In this document: piece by piece, positions 22,510-29,487 of the stretch
Layout of the letters: each line of letters begins with the position of its first letter
Position numbering within the stretch: the stretch's first letter is position 1
DNA from: CAYLHS01 sp964383535
GTDB lineage: Bacteria > Actinomycetota > Acidimicrobiia > Spongiisociales > UBA4744
Length of the DNA stretch: 29,487 nucleotides
Direction of reading: 5' to 3'
Assembly (NCBI GenBank): GCA_964383535.1
Contig: CAYLHS010000022.1
Location: 1 to 29,487 of the forward strand
Program-made: the position numbers and the translations under genes
Notes under the pieces: generated by a model
Database searches by the model: none
What the model was told of the DNA's origin: nothing
Seen by the model: only the letters and a program-made list of their open reading frames with translations

Positions 22510-23921
22510 AACTCGTGGCTCTTCCCCGCGGGGCCGGTTTCGTCGAAGTGGCTCTTCCCGATCACACGTATGTCTTCAGCGTCGCGGAATCCACGCACGA
22601 ACCACCACAGATCGACAATGTCAAGGCCACCCGAGACGCGCTCGACGGCCCTCTCGACCACGAGCCGATCGAGCATCTCGTCGGCCCGGGATCTCGCGTC
22701 GCCCTCGTGTTTCCAGACCGGGTCAAGGGGGGTCAGCACGATCTGGCCCACCGTAAGGTGGCTCTCCCTCAGATCCTGCAGCGTCTCGACCGGGCTGGAG
22801 TGCGCGAGAGCGACATTTCGCCGATCTGTGCGATCGGCCTCCATCGCAAGAACAGCGACGAGCAGATGAGGGAGTATCTCCCTCCGGTCATGTTCGAACG
22901 ATTCGGCCGTATCCCAAACCACGACGCCGAGGACCCTGAGGGGATCGTCCACCTGGGCTACACCGATCGTGGCGACCGGGTGGACTTCAATCGCACCTGC
23001 GCCGAGGCCGACCTGACGATCATGCTCGGACACGTCCAGGGCAACCCTTACGGGGGTTTCAGCGGCGGCTACAAGACCTGCACGACGGGCCTGACAACCT
23101 GGCGTTCCATAGCTGCTCATCATGTCCCTGGCACGATGCACCGGCCCGACTTCGTGCCGATCTCCACCGATAGTCGATTCAGATCGCAGCTCACGGAGAT
23201 CGGTCGCCAGATCAACCGCAGCCTGCCGCACCGCATCTTCGCCTGTGACTCCGTCATAGGGAAGGGATCGCGGGTTCTCGGCACCTGGGCGGGTGACGTG
23301 GAGGCGGTGGAACGCGCCTCCTGGCCGCTCGCGCGTCAAAGAACGAATGTCGAACTGGACATCGAGCCGTCAGACGTCGTGGTCTTTGGCCTCCCGCGAG
23401 ATTTCCATTACGGCCCCGGCATGGGAACCAACCCGATCCTGATGTCGCAGGCGATCGCCGCGGTGATCGCACGGGTCGCGGGCGCCTTCCGAAGAGGAGG
23501 AGTCGCCATTGTGACCGCCCAGTGCAACGGCTGGTTCAACGAGAAGTGGTTCCCGTCGTATCCCGCTACATTCGACCGATTCCTCCAGCGCGGCTCGATC
23601 GAGGAGCTGCTCGGCGACGTCGAGGAGTTCGCTACAGACCAGCGGTGGATCGATGCGTACCGAAATCGTGGCGCGTATCACCCGTTTCATGCATTCTCGA
23701 TGCTGAGCATGGCCGCGATCGGCCACCATCTCGCCGGAGTGATCATCATCGTTGGCGCCGACCGCCCCGACATTGCCGAAGCGGCTGGATTCGAGACAAC
23801 TCCAGACATCCCATCGGCGCTGCGCCGGGCCCGAGCCCTCATCGGGGCAGAACCGAGCATCCTCGCCCTGCCGGACTTTCTGTCCAACGTTCCTCCGCAT
23901 CTCTTCGCACGTAGTGGGTAG
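22506..23921 (+). CDS. LarA-family (DUF2088) nickel-pincer racemase/epimerase-like protein
   Basis: A 471-residue protein of the lactate racemase family. H113 (GLHRKNSDEQ) matches the first catalytic His of LarA, H176 (GHVQGNPY) the second, K190 (GGFSGGYK) the Lys that holds the nickel-pincer cofactor, and H205 or H206 the later His. The H-to-K spacing is 14 rather than 10 residues, through a short insertion before GGFSGG. LarA relatives racemise or epimerise 2-hydroxy acids (lactate, malate, gluconate and others). With KDG/KDPG-type genes nearby, a sugar-acid 2-epimerase is my preferred guess. It starts at GTG 22506 in a GTGA overlap. The cofactor genes larB, larC and larE are not in the window. 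Confidence 0.85.
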   Translation: MKLVALPRGAGFVEVALPDHTYVFSVAESTHEPPQIDNVKATRDALDGPLDHEPIEHLVGPGSRVALVFPDRVKGGQHDLAHRKVALPQILQRLDRAGVRESDISPICAIGLHRKNSDEQMREYLPPVMFERFGRIPNHDAEDPEGIVHLGYTDRGDRVDFNRTCAEADLTIMLGHVQGNPYGGFSGGYKTCTTGLTTWRSIAAHHVPGTMHRPDFVPISTDSRFRSQLTEIGRQINRSLPHRIFACDSVIGKGSRVLGTWAGDVEAVERASWPLARQRTNVELDIEPSDVVVFGLPRDFHYGPGMGTNPILMSQAIAAVIARVAGAFRRGGVAIVTAQCNGWFNEKWFPSYPATFDRFLQRGSIEELLGDVEEFATDQRWIDAYRNRGAYHPFHAFSMLSMAAIGHHLAGVIIIVGADRPDIAEAAGFETTPDIPSALRRARALIGAEPSILALPDFLSNVPPHLFARSG

Positions 23922-23957
23922 CCTTATGCTCGGAGATATATGCTTTCGAGGAGTCCG

Positions 23958-24463
23958 ATGCAGCTGCCGGGAACCGGGAAGGGCATGTTGTCGCTGAAGG
24001 ACGATCAGCCCGCGCCCGAGCGCATTGCAGACTGGGTGTACGGCAAGATCCGCGACGCAATACTCGAGGGGGAGCTGCAGCCGGGTGCCAGACTGAGCGT
24101 GCCCGATCTGGCGAGCGGCCTCGGCGTCAGCCGGAGCCCTGTACGGGAATCCATCCTCCGACTCCTCTCCGAGGGACTCGCCGATGAAGTCCCTCACAGT
24201 GGTGCCTTCGTGGCCACTATCACCATCGACAACCTGATCGATCTGTACTCCGTCCGCAGAGTGTTGGAGGGACTCGCTGCGCGACTGGCCGCAGGGAACG
24301 TCTCCCCGGAGGGAAGACAAGGACTCGAGGAGGCATTGGAAGCCCACGGCGAGGCGATCGATACCGGAGATCGTCAGGCCATCGTCGATGCGGACATGGC
24401 ATTCCACTCTCTGCTGTACCGGATGTCCGGAAACCCCTGGTTGTCGGACTCCCTGATGCGCCT
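23958..24463 (+). CDS. GntR-family (FCD-type) transcriptional regulator, 3' end lost in gap
   Basis: The first 168 residues of a GntR regulator. The winged helix is clear (VYGKIRDAILEGELQPGARL, then LASGLGVSRSPVRESILRL and SGAFVATI). The start of the FCD ligand domain follows with LYSVRRVLEGLAARLAAG and DADMAFHSLLYRMSGNPWL, which holds the metal-binding Asp and His. The ATG at 23958 has GAGGAG 4 nt upstream; the ATG at 23940 is less likely. About 50-60 residues should be missing in the gap. It probably senses a carboxylic or sugar acid and controls the neighbouring enzymes, including the LarA-like gene 36 nt upstream. Confidence 0.9.
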
Positions 24464-24563
24464 NNNNNNNNNNNNNNNNNNNNNNNNNNNNNNNNNNNNN
24501 NNNNNNNNNNNNNNNNNNNNNNNNNNNNNNNNNNNNNNNNNNNNNNNNNNNNNNNNNNNNNNN
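24464..24563. other. Assembly gap (100 N) cutting two genes
   Basis: Exactly 100 N. The regulator before it lacks about 50-60 C-terminal residues, and the DapA-family gene after it lacks about 110-120 N-terminal residues. The true gap should therefore be about 500 bases or more, and the nominal length is only a placeholder. Confidence 0.98.
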
Positions 24564-25122
24564 CCGGTATGTGACCGAGGTCGCCGATCGCGCCGCCATT
24601 CCGGTGCTCCTCTATCACATCCCAGCGATGACGGGAAACCCATTTGCTGTGGCGACGGTCGAAGAACTCCAGCTTCATCCCAACGTCGTCGGTATCAAGG
24701 ACAGCCAAGGAGACTTCGTACGGTTCTTGCAGTTGCAGAGGAATCTCGCCTCGGAGGAGTTCGTGGTCTTCCAGGGGGTGGCCGCGTTGGTCGGCCCGTC
24801 GCTCCTCGCCGGAGGCCAGGACTCGATGTGCACGGTGACCGCCCTCCTTCCCGAATTGGAGATGGAGCTCCGCGAAGCTGTCGGCGCTGCAGATCTCGAA
24901 ACGATTCGGATGCTCATGCACCGCATCTCGGCAGTCACGGAGCTGTTCCGCCTGGGACCGTACCCACTCCCCGTCAACTTCAAGGCGATCGCTGCCTTGC
25001 TCGGTCTCGGCCCCGGTCAGCCGCATGATCCGGCGCTTCTCCCCGATTCGGGCCACGTGGAGGAATTGACGCGCGGGCTCACCCGGTTGGGTCTCCTCCC
25101 CGGGGAAACTTCGGTGCCATAG
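24564..25122 (+). CDS. DapA-family (dihydrodipicolinate synthase-like) aldolase/dehydratase, 5' end lost in gap
   Basis: The last 185 or so residues of a TIM-barrel class I aldolase or dehydratase. LLYHIPAMTGNPF corresponds to the family's catalytic Tyr segment and VVGIKDSQGD holds the Schiff-base Lys. FQGVAALVGPSLLAGGQDSM matches the later barrel strand. The family includes KDG aldolase, KDG or glucarate dehydratases, N-acetylneuraminate lyase and DapA itself. The neighbouring KDPG-aldolase-like and KDG-kinase-like genes favour a sugar-acid function over lysine synthesis. The first third, including the start, is in the gap. It stops at TAG 25120-25122, directly before a palindromic hairpin. 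Confidence 0.87.
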
Positions 25123-25124
25123 GA

Positions 25125-25140
25125 CCGAAGCCGGCTTCGG
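25125..25140. terminator. 16-bp perfect palindrome after the DapA-family gene
   Basis: CCGAAGCCGGCTTCGG is self-complementary and starts 3 nt after the stop codon. It can form a 6-bp stem with a CCGG loop in RNA. No T tract follows. This is a likely terminator or transcript end before the next regulator gene, as the following spacer is about 190 bp. Confidence 0.5.
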
Positions 25141-25282
25141 CGGGAGTTGGATCGCCGGATGTTCGGAGCCGTGAATCGGCCGTCTGGCATCGCCGGGGTT
25201 CGCCCGTGGCGTGTCTGTCTTCGAAAGGGCCGCTGGTGTTCTCGACTTCCCGGGTGCGCTCCGTCCCGATGAGGTATATTCA

Positions 25283-25303
25283 ATTGCCACTTCCTGTGGC
25301 AAT
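25283..25303. promoter_or_regulatory. Inverted repeat operator candidate upstream of the second GntR gene
   Basis: ATTGCCAC (25283-25290) and GTGGCAAT (25296-25303) are perfect 8-bp inverted arms around TTCCT. The site lies 26 nt before the GntR start and just after TATATT (25275-25280), a possible -10 box. Autoregulation by the GntR protein encoded next to it is the simplest reading. The remainder of the spacer 25141-25274 shows no gene. Confidence 0.6.
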
Positions 25304-25329
25304 GCGATATGGGCCGAGGGTGATACGAC

Positions 25330-26001
25330 GTGTCAGAAGTGGTACAGCCCAGAACCCGAGCCGACTGGGTCGACCAGAGGTTGCGAGCGGCCATCCTGTC
25401 CGGCGAGTTGCAGCCGGGCGAGAGGCTGAAGACAACCGATCTCGGAGAGCTGTGGTCTGTGAGTCCGACTCCGCTTCGCGAAGCCTTCCAGCGGCTCGCA
25501 GCAGAGGGGCTTCTGGAACTCACTCCGCAGCGAGGAGCCCGCGTCGCACCGATCTCGTTGGCTGATGCCTACGAAGTCCACGAGTTGCGGGTTGCCCTCG
25601 AGCCACTTGCCCTGCGGTCGTCGATGCAGCACGGTGACGAAGCATGGATTGACGACGTCGCAGCGACGTACGAGGCGCTCGCCGACGAGCTGCGCCGGGG
25701 TGCACCTGACCGCGGCACGATTGAGAAGACCCACCGGAACTACCATCTTGCGCTGCTTGCGGCCTGTTCTTCGACATGGATGTTGCGGATCATCGATCTT
25801 CTGAATTCACACATCATCCGCTACTGGACTCTGTCGGCCGCCCCTCGGAGGGACACCGACCGCGTTCTCGACGAGCATCACCGCCTGCACGAGTCGGTTC
25901 TTGCAGGGAAGATCGATGTCGCGGCTGCCGAGTTGGCGGCCCACCTACAGAGGGCATTGCAGTCGGTGTCTGAGCGGATGAGTCATGAGGGAGATGACTG
26001 A
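25330..26001 (+). CDS. GntR-family (FCD-type) transcriptional regulator
   Basis: A complete 223-residue regulator. The winged helix comprises LRAAILSGELQPGERLKTTD and LGELWSVSPTPLREAFQRLAAEGL, and the FCD domain shows ELRVALEPLALRSS, then THRNYHLALLAAC and DEHHRLHESVLAGK, which supply the usual metal or ligand contacts. It starts at GTG 25330 with GAGGG about 10 nt upstream, 26 nt behind an 8-bp inverted repeat. It differs in sequence from the GntR protein at 23958, so the two probably read different effectors. It precedes the aldolase, kinase and aminotransferase genes and likely controls them and itself. Its stop is directly followed by a gap. Confidence 0.93.
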   Translation: MSEVVQPRTRADWVDQRLRAAILSGELQPGERLKTTDLGELWSVSPTPLREAFQRLAAEGLLELTPQRGARVAPISLADAYEVHELRVALEPLALRSSMQHGDEAWIDDVAATYEALADELRRGAPDRGTIEKTHRNYHLALLAACSSTWMLRIIDLLNSHIIRYWTLSAAPRRDTDRVLDEHHRLHESVLAGKIDVAAAELAAHLQRALQSVSERMSHEGDD

Positions 26002-26101
26002 NNNNNNNNNNNNNNNNNNNNNNNNNNNNNNNNNNNNNNNNNNNNNNNNNNNNNNNNNNNNNNNNNNNNNNNNNNNNNNNNNNNNNNNNNNNNNNNNNNN
26101 N
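26002..26101. other. Assembly gap (100 N) between GntR and aldolase genes
   Basis: Exactly 100 N. The gene before it ends at its own stop codon. The gene after it begins at the first bases (NTG), which probably form its start codon. This gap may therefore be short and intergenic, unlike the one at 24464. Confidence 0.98.
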
Positions 26102-26718
26102 TGCTTTCGGCGCTTGCACGTTTCCCGGCTATCGGGATCCTGCGAGGCTGCCCCCCCAGGCACATCGAAGCTGTGGCATCTGCGGCTGCGAGCGCCGGCT
26201 TCACCGCGATTGAAGTGACCTTCGACTCTCCCGATGCGCTGGAGTCCCTCAGGCGTCTTGTTGCTCGGTTTCCCGATCTGGCCGTGGGAGCGGGAACAGT
26301 GCGAACACCACTCGAGGTAGAGCAGGCCGCCGATGTGGGAGCGACCTTCATCGTCTCTCCGATTGTTGATGAGCATGTGATCTCCGAGGCCAGCACTCAG
26401 GGACTCACCGTGGTTCCCGGGGCCGCCACGCCAACCGAGGTATCGCAAGCCCTGGCTGCCGGTGCGGACACCGTCAAGCTGTTTCCGGCCGTCCAGTTGG
26501 GGGGACCCGCCTATGTGCGTGCGATTCGAGGACCCTTGGGAAGCCCGCGACTCGTTCCAACCGGGGGAGTGACGAAGACGAATGCTCGGCCGTTTCTCGA
26601 CGCGGGAGCGTTCGCTCTCGGTGTCGGTGGATCGGTGTTTCCACGCGACGCGTTGTCAGACGGTGACACCGAGAGGGTAGGGGCGCTGGCGCTGGCGTTC
26701 ACAGGGTCTCTGAGATGA
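26102..26718 (+). CDS. KDPG/KHG aldolase-family protein (Eda-like), start at the gap edge
   Basis: About 205 residues of a class I TIM-barrel aldolase. If the codon 26101-26103 (NTG) is the start, then the catalytic Glu is E38 (AIEVT) and the Schiff-base Lys is K126 (DTVKLFPA), with GAGTV at 63-67 and PTGGV further on. This length equals the normal family length, so the gene is probably complete apart from one unread base. Such enzymes split KDPG or related 2-keto-3-deoxy acids into pyruvate and an aldehyde. Its stop overlaps the start of the kinase gene (ATGA, 26715-26718), an arrangement often seen for KDG kinase and KDPG aldolase pairs. Confidence 0.92.
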
Positions 26719-27674
26719 ACTTCGACGTCGTCGCCGTCGGCGAGGCGATGCTTCGATTGTGGGTACCGGTCGGCGAACGGCTGGAACAGGCACCGGCGTT
26801 CAGGATCAGTGTCGCGGGCGCTGAGGCAAACGTTGTCATCGCAGCAGCCCGCATGGGTGCGCGAACCGCCTGGCTGTCAGCGCTGCCACAGAACTCGTTG
26901 GGTCGGCGGGCCGCTCGTGAGATAGCTGCACATGGGGTGGACGTCTCACATGTGCACTGGATCGACGATGCCCGGATGGGTGTGTACTTCGTCGAGCTGA
27001 GCGTGCCGCCCCGACCGACAACGGTGCTCTACGACCGTGCCGGATCAGCGGCCGCGCTGATGGACTCGGACTCGATCGACTGGTCCGTGATCGAACAGGC
27101 GCGCCTCGTGCACATCAGCGGCATCACTCCCGCCCTCTCCGACACGGCGCTGGAGACGTCGTTCGAGGTGGTACAGCGTGCTCGGCGCGCGGGCTCACTC
27201 GTTTCGATAGATGTCAACTACCGGCGCCTGTTGTGGACGCCGGGCGAGTGTCGGGCCGCGGTATCAAAGATGGCTCGTTCTGCGGACCTTCTGATCGCAA
27301 CGGCCGAAGATGCTCTCGATGTCTTCGCTCTTGAGGGCGAACCGGCGGGAGTCGCACGAGCCCTTGCCGCCGAGACCGCATGCCATCGGGTCGTCATCAC
27401 CGCAGGATCGGCGGGAGCCTATTGGCTGGACGGAGGCAAGGAAGGATTCTCGCCCGGTCACCTGGGTGCCGACGTCGTCGATCGGATCGGAGCTGGAGAC
27501 GCCTTTGCCGCAGGAACACTGCTCGGGCTGTTGGAGGACGATCTCGAGGGTGGTGTGGAGCGTGGGTTGGCGATGGCCGCACTCAAGCTCGGCATCCACG
27601 GTGACCAGCTGACGGTGGTGAAAGAGGAAGTCGACCGCCTCATCACAGGCTCGGGGCGCGAGGTGGCACGGTGA
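26715..27674 (+). CDS. PfkB-family sugar kinase, 2-keto-3-deoxygluconate kinase-like
   Basis: A 319-residue ribokinase-family enzyme. The substrate-side motifs VAGAEANVVIAAARMGAR, LYDRAGSAAA and DVNYRRLLW fit KDG kinases, and the second PfkB signature VVDRIGAGDAFAAG includes the catalytic base D262. It phosphorylates a keto sugar acid with ATP, and the aldolase encoded upstream would then cleave the product. Together they form the lower half of a KDG (Entner-Doudoroff-like) route. It is coupled on both sides: ATGA with the aldolase and GTGA (27671-27674) with the aminotransferase. Other PfkB substrates such as ribose or fructose are less likely from the context. Confidence 0.9.
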   Translation: MNFDVVAVGEAMLRLWVPVGERLEQAPAFRISVAGAEANVVIAAARMGARTAWLSALPQNSLGRRAAREIAAHGVDVSHVHWIDDARMGVYFVELSVPPRPTTVLYDRAGSAAALMDSDSIDWSVIEQARLVHISGITPALSDTALETSFEVVQRARRAGSLVSIDVNYRRLLWTPGECRAAVSKMARSADLLIATAEDALDVFALEGEPAGVARALAAETACHRVVITAGSAGAYWLDGGKEGFSPGHLGADVVDRIGAGDAFAAGTLLGLLEDDLEGGVERGLAMAALKLGIHGDQLTVVKEEVDRLITGSGREVAR

Positions 27675-28828
27675 AGCCCATAGCCAAGACGACCAGAAGG
27701 ATGCGCGGCTCCGGTATCCGAGAAATCATGGATCTGGCTGCTGGGCGACCGGACGTCGTGCACCTCGAGGTCGGCGAGCCCGACTTCCCGACGCCGGATC
27801 ACGTCATAGATGCGGCGGCTCGAGCCGCCAAAGACGGCTTCACGAAATACACGGCCAATCGGGGTCTGGTCGAGGTGCGCGAGGCGATGGCGAAGAAGAT
27901 CTGCGAGCGAAACGGCTTTGAGGTCCCGATCGATCAGATCGTTGTGACGACCGGCGCCGTCAACGGAATCGTGCAGGCCCTGATGGTGTTCTGCGATCCG
28001 GGCGATGTACTCCTTCTTCCCGACCTGGCATGGCCCAACTACGAGGTGATGGCGACCTTGCTTGATCTGCCCGTGCGTCGATACCCGCTGGTGCCGGAAG
28101 CCGGGTTCACGCCCGATCTCGAGGCACTGGATCAGTTGTGCGCGACGACGCGCGGCGCCAAGGTGCTCGTCGTCAACAGCCCGGGGAACCCGACCGGCGG
28201 CGTCTTCGACCGGGAGGTGGTAGAGGGGATACTCGAGATCGCGACCCGACACGATCTGTATGTGATCTCCGACGAGTGCTACGAAGACATCATCTTCGAG
28301 GGCGAGCATGTCAGTCCGGCATCGCTGGACGATTCAGGGCGGGTGGTCACCGTCTTCTCGGTCTCGAAGTCGTATGCGATGACGGGCTGGCGAATCGGAT
28401 ACGTGGCTGCGTCCAGGGAGGTGGCCACGATGCTCTCCAAGGTGCAGCAGGCCGTGATTTCATGCGCAACGGCAGTGGCGCAGAAGGCCGCTGAGGCCGC
28501 CCTGAACGGCGATCAGGCTTGCGTCGTCGAGATGCGCACCTCCTACAAGCAGCGTCGCGATCGTGCGGTGGAATTACTGGAGGAGGCACGCCTCTTGGTG
28601 AGCAGGCCGAGGGGGGCCTTCTACATCATGGCCGATGCCTCGGCAGCCCACATGGGTGGCTATGAGTTGTGCAAGAGGCTCGTCCTCGAGCGCGGCGTGG
28701 CGGTTGCACCCGGGGAGACCTTCGGTGACGGTGGCGCGGGAATGGTGCGAATATCGCTGGCTTCCGCCCTTCCCGATCTCGTGGAGGGCGTTGGACGGTT
28801 CACGACCGCAATAGCAGATTGGTCTTGA
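27671..28828 (+). CDS. Pyridoxal-phosphate aminotransferase, class I/II
   Basis: A 385-residue fold type I aminotransferase. The aspartate-aminotransferase-like blocks are VGEPDFPTPDHV, YTANRGLVEVREAM, VVNSPGNPTGG (with Asn-Pro-Thr), ISDECYEDIIFEG (D201 and Y204 contact PLP) and VSKSYAMTGWRIGY with the PLP Lys K233. All residues for PLP binding are present. It starts at GTG 27671 in a GTGA overlap with the kinase gene, so it is made with the sugar-acid enzymes. That is an unusual partner for KDG metabolism: the amino acceptor might be a keto acid produced by the pathway, such as pyruvate. Substrate specificity is not determinable. Confidence 0.92.
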   Translation: MKPIAKTTRRMRGSGIREIMDLAAGRPDVVHLEVGEPDFPTPDHVIDAAARAAKDGFTKYTANRGLVEVREAMAKKICERNGFEVPIDQIVVTTGAVNGIVQALMVFCDPGDVLLLPDLAWPNYEVMATLLDLPVRRYPLVPEAGFTPDLEALDQLCATTRGAKVLVVNSPGNPTGGVFDREVVEGILEIATRHDLYVISDECYEDIIFEGEHVSPASLDDSGRVVTVFSVSKSYAMTGWRIGYVAASREVATMLSKVQQAVISCATAVAQKAAEAALNGDQACVVEMRTSYKQRRDRAVELLEEARLLVSRPRGAFYIMADASAAHMGGYELCKRLVLERGVAVAPGETFGDGGAGMVRISLASALPDLVEGVGRFTTAIADWS

Positions 28829-29024
28829 GACCACGTAACGTTCTCCTCCGGCATCTGGTCGGGCACGAGAGGAGTCCGGCGTCTTCCAGAGCCGGTCGTG
28901 GGCATGCGGTCGTGTACGGCTACCTGGTTGAGATCACGACGGGCTGCAGCGTGGATCTGATCGTTCGAAACCACCACTGGAATACGTTGCCGGCGTAAGA
29001 CGGCGCTACCGTAGTGCCGGAACT

Positions 29025-29487
29025 GTGAATCAACCATGGAAACACAGCTGGCCAGACCTGGCCCGTGACGTCATCCAGGCGGGAGCCTGTACAGGATGCT
29101 CCGGGTGTGTGATCTCGTGTCCTCGTGACGTCCTTGCCCTCAACGAGCGAAGCTGGCAGCCGGAACTCCTTGCAGATGCCTGGGTGGACGGAGATGAAGG
29201 CCGGTGCATCTACGGTGAGCGGGGATGTACGGTGTGCGCTCGTGTGTGTCCGAGATTCGGGCTGTGGGAGGAAGCGGCCGACGAGGCCAAGTGGGAGCGT
29301 CCCAGCCCTGCCGAAGAGGTCCTCGGCGTCCACCGCGCCGTGCTCCTCGTGCAGGCGACAGATCGACAGATTGCCGATGTTGGTCAGGATGGGGGTTTGG
29401 GTACCGCCATGCTCCTCTATGCACTCGAGAACGACTACATCGATGCTGCGCTCGTGAGCTACTTCGATGACGAGATGCGGACTCGGC
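29025..29487 (+). CDS. Coenzyme F420 hydrogenase/dehydrogenase beta-subunit-like (FrhB-type) protein, 3' end beyond window
   Basis: The first 154 residues of an FrhB-like protein. Two [4Fe-4S] sites are visible: C22, C25, C28, C32 (ACTGCSGC and SCP) and C61, C68, C71, C75 (CTVCARVCP). DVGQDGGLGTAMLLYALEN and then DYIDAALVS match the FrhB N-terminal domain, which binds FAD and F420 and transfers hydride. I chose the GTG at 29025; the ribosome site is weak, and the upstream spacer 28829-29024 holds no other gene. It could serve F420-dependent oxidation of a carbon compound or act with an unseen partner. The gene continues past the window. Confidence 0.85.
   Translation, partial: MNQPWKHSWPDLARDVIQAGACTGCSGCVISCPRDVLALNERSWQPELLADAWVDGDEGRCIYGERGCTVCARVCPRFGLWEEAADEAKWERPSPAEEVLGVHRAVLLVQATDRQIADVGQDGGLGTAMLLYALENDYIDAALVSYFDDEMRTR

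Noticed and set aside
23940..25028. An open frame joining the GntR gene across the N gap to sequence on its far side.
   Set aside because: Beyond the gap the frame is out of phase with the DapA-family protein and has no homology. The regulator is simply cut at 24463.
28820..28833. Inverted repeat TGGTCT-TG-AGACCA at the aminotransferase stop codon, considered as a terminator.
   Set aside because: It includes the stop codon, has a stem of only 4-6 bp with almost no loop, and no T tract follows. It may be chance.
28829..29024. Spacer after the aminotransferase gene, checked for a small gene or RNA.
   Set aside because: Open frames here on the minus strand are antisense to the aminotransferase or FrhB-like genes and show no domain. 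No tRNA-like or riboswitch-like fold was recognised.

Overview
This window looks like chromosome of a high-GC, F420-using actinobacterium, most likely an uncultured member (draft or metagenome scaffold). Supporting signs are the strong G+C codon bias, frequent GTG and TTG starts, a luciferase-like F420-type oxidoreductase, an FrhB-type F420 protein at the right edge, and a lipoprotein with a Thr-rich linker of the kind common in Actinomycetota. An Acidimicrobiia-like host is my inference only. Three runs of exactly 100 N (21416-21515, 24464-24563, 26002-26101) are scaffold gaps. No rRNA, tRNA, CRISPR array, integrase or transposase was seen.

Region 1 (1-9908): an NTF2-like protein and an SDR diverge from a 60-bp spacer. 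A minus-strand block then reads, in transcription order from 8636 down to 1210: D-2-hydroxyacid dehydrogenase, SDR, a molybdenum hydroxylase trio (FAD, [2Fe-2S], Mo subunits), a DUF917 protein and a second, paralogous SDR. Divergent from it is a translationally coupled pair, DUF1177 and a HapK/RedY-like small protein. The block looks like a catabolic module for an unidentified, possibly cyclic or heterocyclic, compound.

Region 2 (10016-15700): a second complete Mo-hydroxylase trio in the same gene order, two further NTF2-like proteins and an F420-type (LLM) oxidoreductase. Region 3 (15706-21297): a complete Dpp/Opp-type ABC importer on the minus strand (lipoprotein, two permeases, two ATPases), with a strong hairpin between the binding-protein gene and the permeases.

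Region 4 (21610-28828): a plus-strand sugar-acid or hydroxy-acid module: a 3-hydroxyisobutyrate-dehydrogenase-like enzyme, a LarA-type racemase/epimerase, a GntR regulator (cut by a gap), a DapA-family aldolase/dehydratase (cut by the same gap), a second GntR regulator with a clear inverted-repeat operator candidate, a KDPG-aldolase-like protein, a PfkB sugar kinase and an aminotransferase. Region 5 (29025-29487): the start of an FrhB-like F420 iron-sulfur protein running off the window.

Ten neighbouring gene pairs overlap by exactly 4 nt (ATGA or GTGA), so most blocks are tightly coupled operons. The ABC importer probably feeds the oxidative enzymes on either side of it. The actual substrate cannot be read from the sequence.
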